Of a DNA stretch of 7,390 nucleotides, positions 5,181 to 7,390 are shown in pieces. Both the position numbers and the translations under genes were made by a program. Below the pieces are notes generated by a model. The model saw only the letters and a list, made by a program, of their open reading frames with translations, was not told the origin of the DNA and ran no database searches. How positions within the stretch are numbered: position 1 is the first letter of the stretch; every line of letters starts with the position of its first letter. The stretch is from positions 5,970 to 13,359 of the forward strand of contig PLNZ01000253.1 in NCBI GenBank assembly GCA_003142915.1, read 5' to 3'. The stretch comes from Ignavibacteriales bacterium. GTDB lineage: Bacteria > Bacteroidota > Ignavibacteria > Ignavibacteriales > Ignavibacteriaceae.

Positions 5181-7390
5181 ATGACGGAAATAATCGGGTC
5201 TTGCCTCGGCGCTTCTTCCATTTCTTTTGTAAGAATAAAGGACGAAAACGGGCTTATAAATATAAAAGATGTGCTTACGGTACTGCATAACGGAAACCCT
5301 AAACAAATTTTCAGGGAAAAATTAAATCAATTTGCTGCGGCTGATAAATCTTATCACGGAAATATCCCCGTAGTTGTAACAGGCAGGAAATTCAGAAAAC
5401 TTGTTAAGTTTACAAATATTCCCGAGCCTGAAGCAATAGAATACGCCTTTACATATATCAACAAAAATAATGAGCCTTATTCAGCTGTTGCTTCTTTGGG
5501 CGGCGAAACCTTCATGGTTTATTCAATTGACGATGAAGGAAAAATCTCGAATGTAATAACCGGAAATCAATGCGCCTCCGGAACCGGGGAGTTTTTTCTT
5601 CAGCAGATTAAAAGAATGAACCTTGGAATTGAAGAAGTTGTAAAAATTGCAAAAGATGCCGAACCGTTTAAAGTCTCCGGAAGATGTTCTGTCTTCTGCA
5701 AGTCCGATTGCACGCATGCATTAAACAAGGGGATAAGGAAGTCTGAGGTCGTCGCAGGGTTATCTTACATGATGGCTGAAAAAGTGGAAAACCTGCTTAA
5801 AAAAGTTAAGCCGGGTAAAGTTATGGTTATAGGCGGCGTAACTAAAAATACGGTTGTTATAGACTTCCTTAGAAAACAGATTCCCGGTATCATAATACCC
5901 TCTGAAGCAGCTTATTTTGAAGCTTTGGGCGCTGCTCTTTATGGACTTGAACATGAAGTGAATATAATAGACGACTTGAATGATATTTTTATTGATAGAA
6001 AAAGCTCCTTTGTTTTCCACCAGCCGCTCAATAATTTCAAGGATAAAGTTTGTTTCAAAACTTTGGAAAAAAGTAAAGCAAAAGACGGCGACGAATGTAT
6101 ACTTGGGCTCGACGTCGGTTCCACAACTACTAAAGCGGTAGTTATTAGAAAATCCGACAATAAGATACTTGGCTCTGTTTATTTATATACGCTCGGTAAC
6201 CCTGTTGAAGCCTCTAAAAAATGCTATGCTGAACTATTAAGGCAAATACCGGGGAAAATAAATATTACCGGTATGGGGACTACCGGCTCCGGCAGGCAGA
6301 TTGCAGGGCTTCACGCCTTAACCGAAGGCGTTATAAATGAAATTATAGCGCATGCAACAGCGGCAGTTTATTTTGATCCTGAAGTTGATACAATTTTTGA
6401 AATCGGCGGACAGGATGCCAAGTATACATATATAGTTAATAAAGTTCCCGCCGACTATGCAATGAATGAAGCCTGTTCGGCAGGTACAGGCTCTTTTATT
6501 GAAGAATCTGCTTATGAATCTCTCGGAATAAAAGTGACGGATATTGAGCCGATCGCTTTGAAAGGAGATATGCCCCCAAATTTCAGCGATCAATGCGCCG
6601 CTTTTATCAGTTCGGATATTAAAACTGCACAGCAGGAAAACATAAAAAAAGAAAATATCGTTGCCGGGCTCGTTTATTCAATCTGCATGAACTATGTAAA
6701 CCGCGTTAAAGGGAATAGGCCTGTCGGGAAAAAAATTTTCATGCAAGGCGGTGTATGCTATAATAAAGCAATACCTATTGCTATGGCTGCTTTAACCGGC
6801 AAGGAGATTATAGTCCCTCCTGAACCCGGTTTAATGGGAGCCTTTGGTGTTGCCTTAGAGATAAAAGAAAGAATTGATCTGGGGTTAATGAAACCCGCTG
6901 AATTTTTCCTTAAAGACCTTGCTGAACGGGAAGTAAGTTATAAAAAGCCTTTCATTTGTGTTGGAAGTAAAGAAAAATGCGATCTGGCTTGCTCGATAAA
7001 TCTTATAGAAGTTGAAGGCAAAACTTATCCTTTCGGCGGTGTATGCAACAAATATTATAATATAATTAATAAGACCAAAGTAAACACAGATAAATATGAT
7101 TATGTAAAAAAACGGCAGCGCCTTATGTTTGAAAAGTATGCGCCTGAAGTTAAACTTCCTGAGAACGCAAAAACTATAGGTATAAATCAATCATTCCATA
7201 CACATACAATTTATCCGTTATATTATAATTTCTTTACCAGCCTTGGTTTTAGGGTTGTTCTTTCCGATAAGATCGATGAGAAAGGATTGGAAAGAGAGCA
7301 TACTTCCTTTTGTTATCCTGTCCAGGTGGCATTAGGTTTATTTGCAGATTTGATTGAAAAAAATCCGGACTATTATTTTATTCCTGAAAT
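5181..7390 (+). CDS. Large acyl-CoA dehydratase activase-like protein (tandem BcrAD/BadFG ATPase plus DUF2229-like), 3'-truncated by window edge
   Basis: ATG 5181 directly follows an in-frame TAG, so the start is fixed unless a later codon is used; no strong ribosome site is seen. The frame is open to the window end (736 codons). Module 1 (about 1-257) has GSCLGASSIS, GGET (108-111), CASGTG (131-136), GRCSVFCKSDC (167-177) and GGVTKN (218-223). Module 2 (about 306-562) has LGLDVGSTTTK (308-318), GGQDAKY (409-415), CSAGTG (432-437), DQCAAF (470-475) and GGVCYN (523-528). A DUF2229-like region follows with Cys 593, 600, 604, 622 and 711. Family members are ASKHA-fold ATPases that drive low-potential electrons from a [4Fe-4S] cluster into 2-hydroxyacyl-CoA dehydratases or benzoyl-CoA reductases. 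Fused proteins of this size usually continue into an HgdB-like region, expected beyond the window. The partner substrate of these giant forms is not established, to my knowledge. Divergent from valS. Confidence 0.9.
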   Translation, partial: MTEIIGSCLGASSISFVRIKDENGLINIKDVLTVLHNGNPKQIFREKLNQFAAADKSYHGNIPVVVTGRKFRKLVKFTNIPEPEAIEYAFTYINKNNEPYSAVASLGGETFMVYSIDDEGKISNVITGNQCASGTGEFFLQQIKRMNLGIEEVVKIAKDAEPFKVSGRCSVFCKSDCTHALNKGIRKSEVVAGLSYMMAEKVENLLKKVKPGKVMVIGGVTKNTVVIDFLRKQIPGIIIPSEAAYFEALGAALYGLEHEVNIIDDLNDIFIDRKSSFVFHQPLNNFKDKVCFKTLEKSKAKDGDECILGLDVGSTTTKAVVIRKSDNKILGSVYLYTLGNPVEASKKCYAELLRQIPGKINITGMGTTGSGRQIAGLHALTEGVINEIIAHATAAVYFDPEVDTIFEIGGQDAKYTYIVNKVPADYAMNEACSAGTGSFIEESAYESLGIKVTDIEPIALKGDMPPNFSDQCAAFISSDIKTAQQENIKKENIVAGLVYSICMNYVNRVKGNRPVGKKIFMQGGVCYNKAIPIAMAALTGKEIIVPPEPGLMGAFGVALEIKERIDLGLMKPAEFFLKDLAEREVSYKKPFICVGSKEKCDLACSINLIEVEGKTYPFGGVCNKYYNIINKTKVNTDKYDYVKKRQRLMFEKYAPEVKLPENAKTIGINQSFHTHTIYPLYYNFFTSLGFRVVLSDKIDEKGLEREHTSFCYPVQVALGLFADLIEKNPDYYFIPE

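Noticed and set aside
5523..7190. Several minus-strand open frames opposite the activase.
   Set aside because: They lie fully inside the conserved plus-strand activase frame, whose motifs are in order without interruption.
1..7390. CRISPR array, tRNA, rRNA, or complete insertion sequence.
   Set aside because: I found no regularly spaced repeats, no tRNA-like cloverleaf, no rRNA-like tract and no transposase or terminal inverted repeat pair.

Overview
The window looks like chromosomal DNA from an AT-rich bacterium of the Bacteroidota/Ignavibacteriota type with an anaerobic or facultative lifestyle. This placement rests on protein similarity remembered by eye, mainly the valyl-tRNA synthetase and a large radical-enzyme activase family typical of anaerobes. 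Clear Shine-Dalgarno sequences before two genes favour a lineage such as Ignavibacteria over classical Bacteroidia. It is an inference, not a database result.

Layout: (1) 1-357 (+) is the C-terminal part of a Blc-type lipocalin whose start lies before the window. (2) 358-703 holds no convincing gene but is dense in hairpins and lies between convergent genes. (3) 704-1446 (-) is a two-gene unit: an HTH DNA-binding protein with a coiled-coil tail (first in transcription) and a very basic coiled-coil protein. A palindromic operator-like site overlaps the predicted promoter. (4) 1447-1698 is AT-rich spacer with short palindromes and a degenerate 10-bp repeat. (5) 1699-4857 (-) is a probable operon of valS followed by a DinB-family protein. 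(6) 4858-5180 is a divergent intergenic region containing a possible 23-codon reading frame on the minus strand. (7) 5181-7390 (+) is the first 736 codons of a giant acyl-CoA dehydratase activase-like protein with two BcrAD/BadFG-type ATPase modules followed by a cysteine-rich DUF2229-like region. It runs off the end of the window.

The housekeeping part (valS, DinB, lipocalin) is ordinary. The parts worth a second look are the 360-1520 segment (small HTH/coiled-coil pair with a shared sequence motif, a hairpin-rich 3' region and a nested operator) and the asymmetric tandem ATPase protein, in which the first nucleotide site looks degenerate while the cluster-ligand cysteines are kept in both halves. 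I see no complete, recognisable new defence or mobile system. The small two-gene unit is the best candidate for something undescribed.
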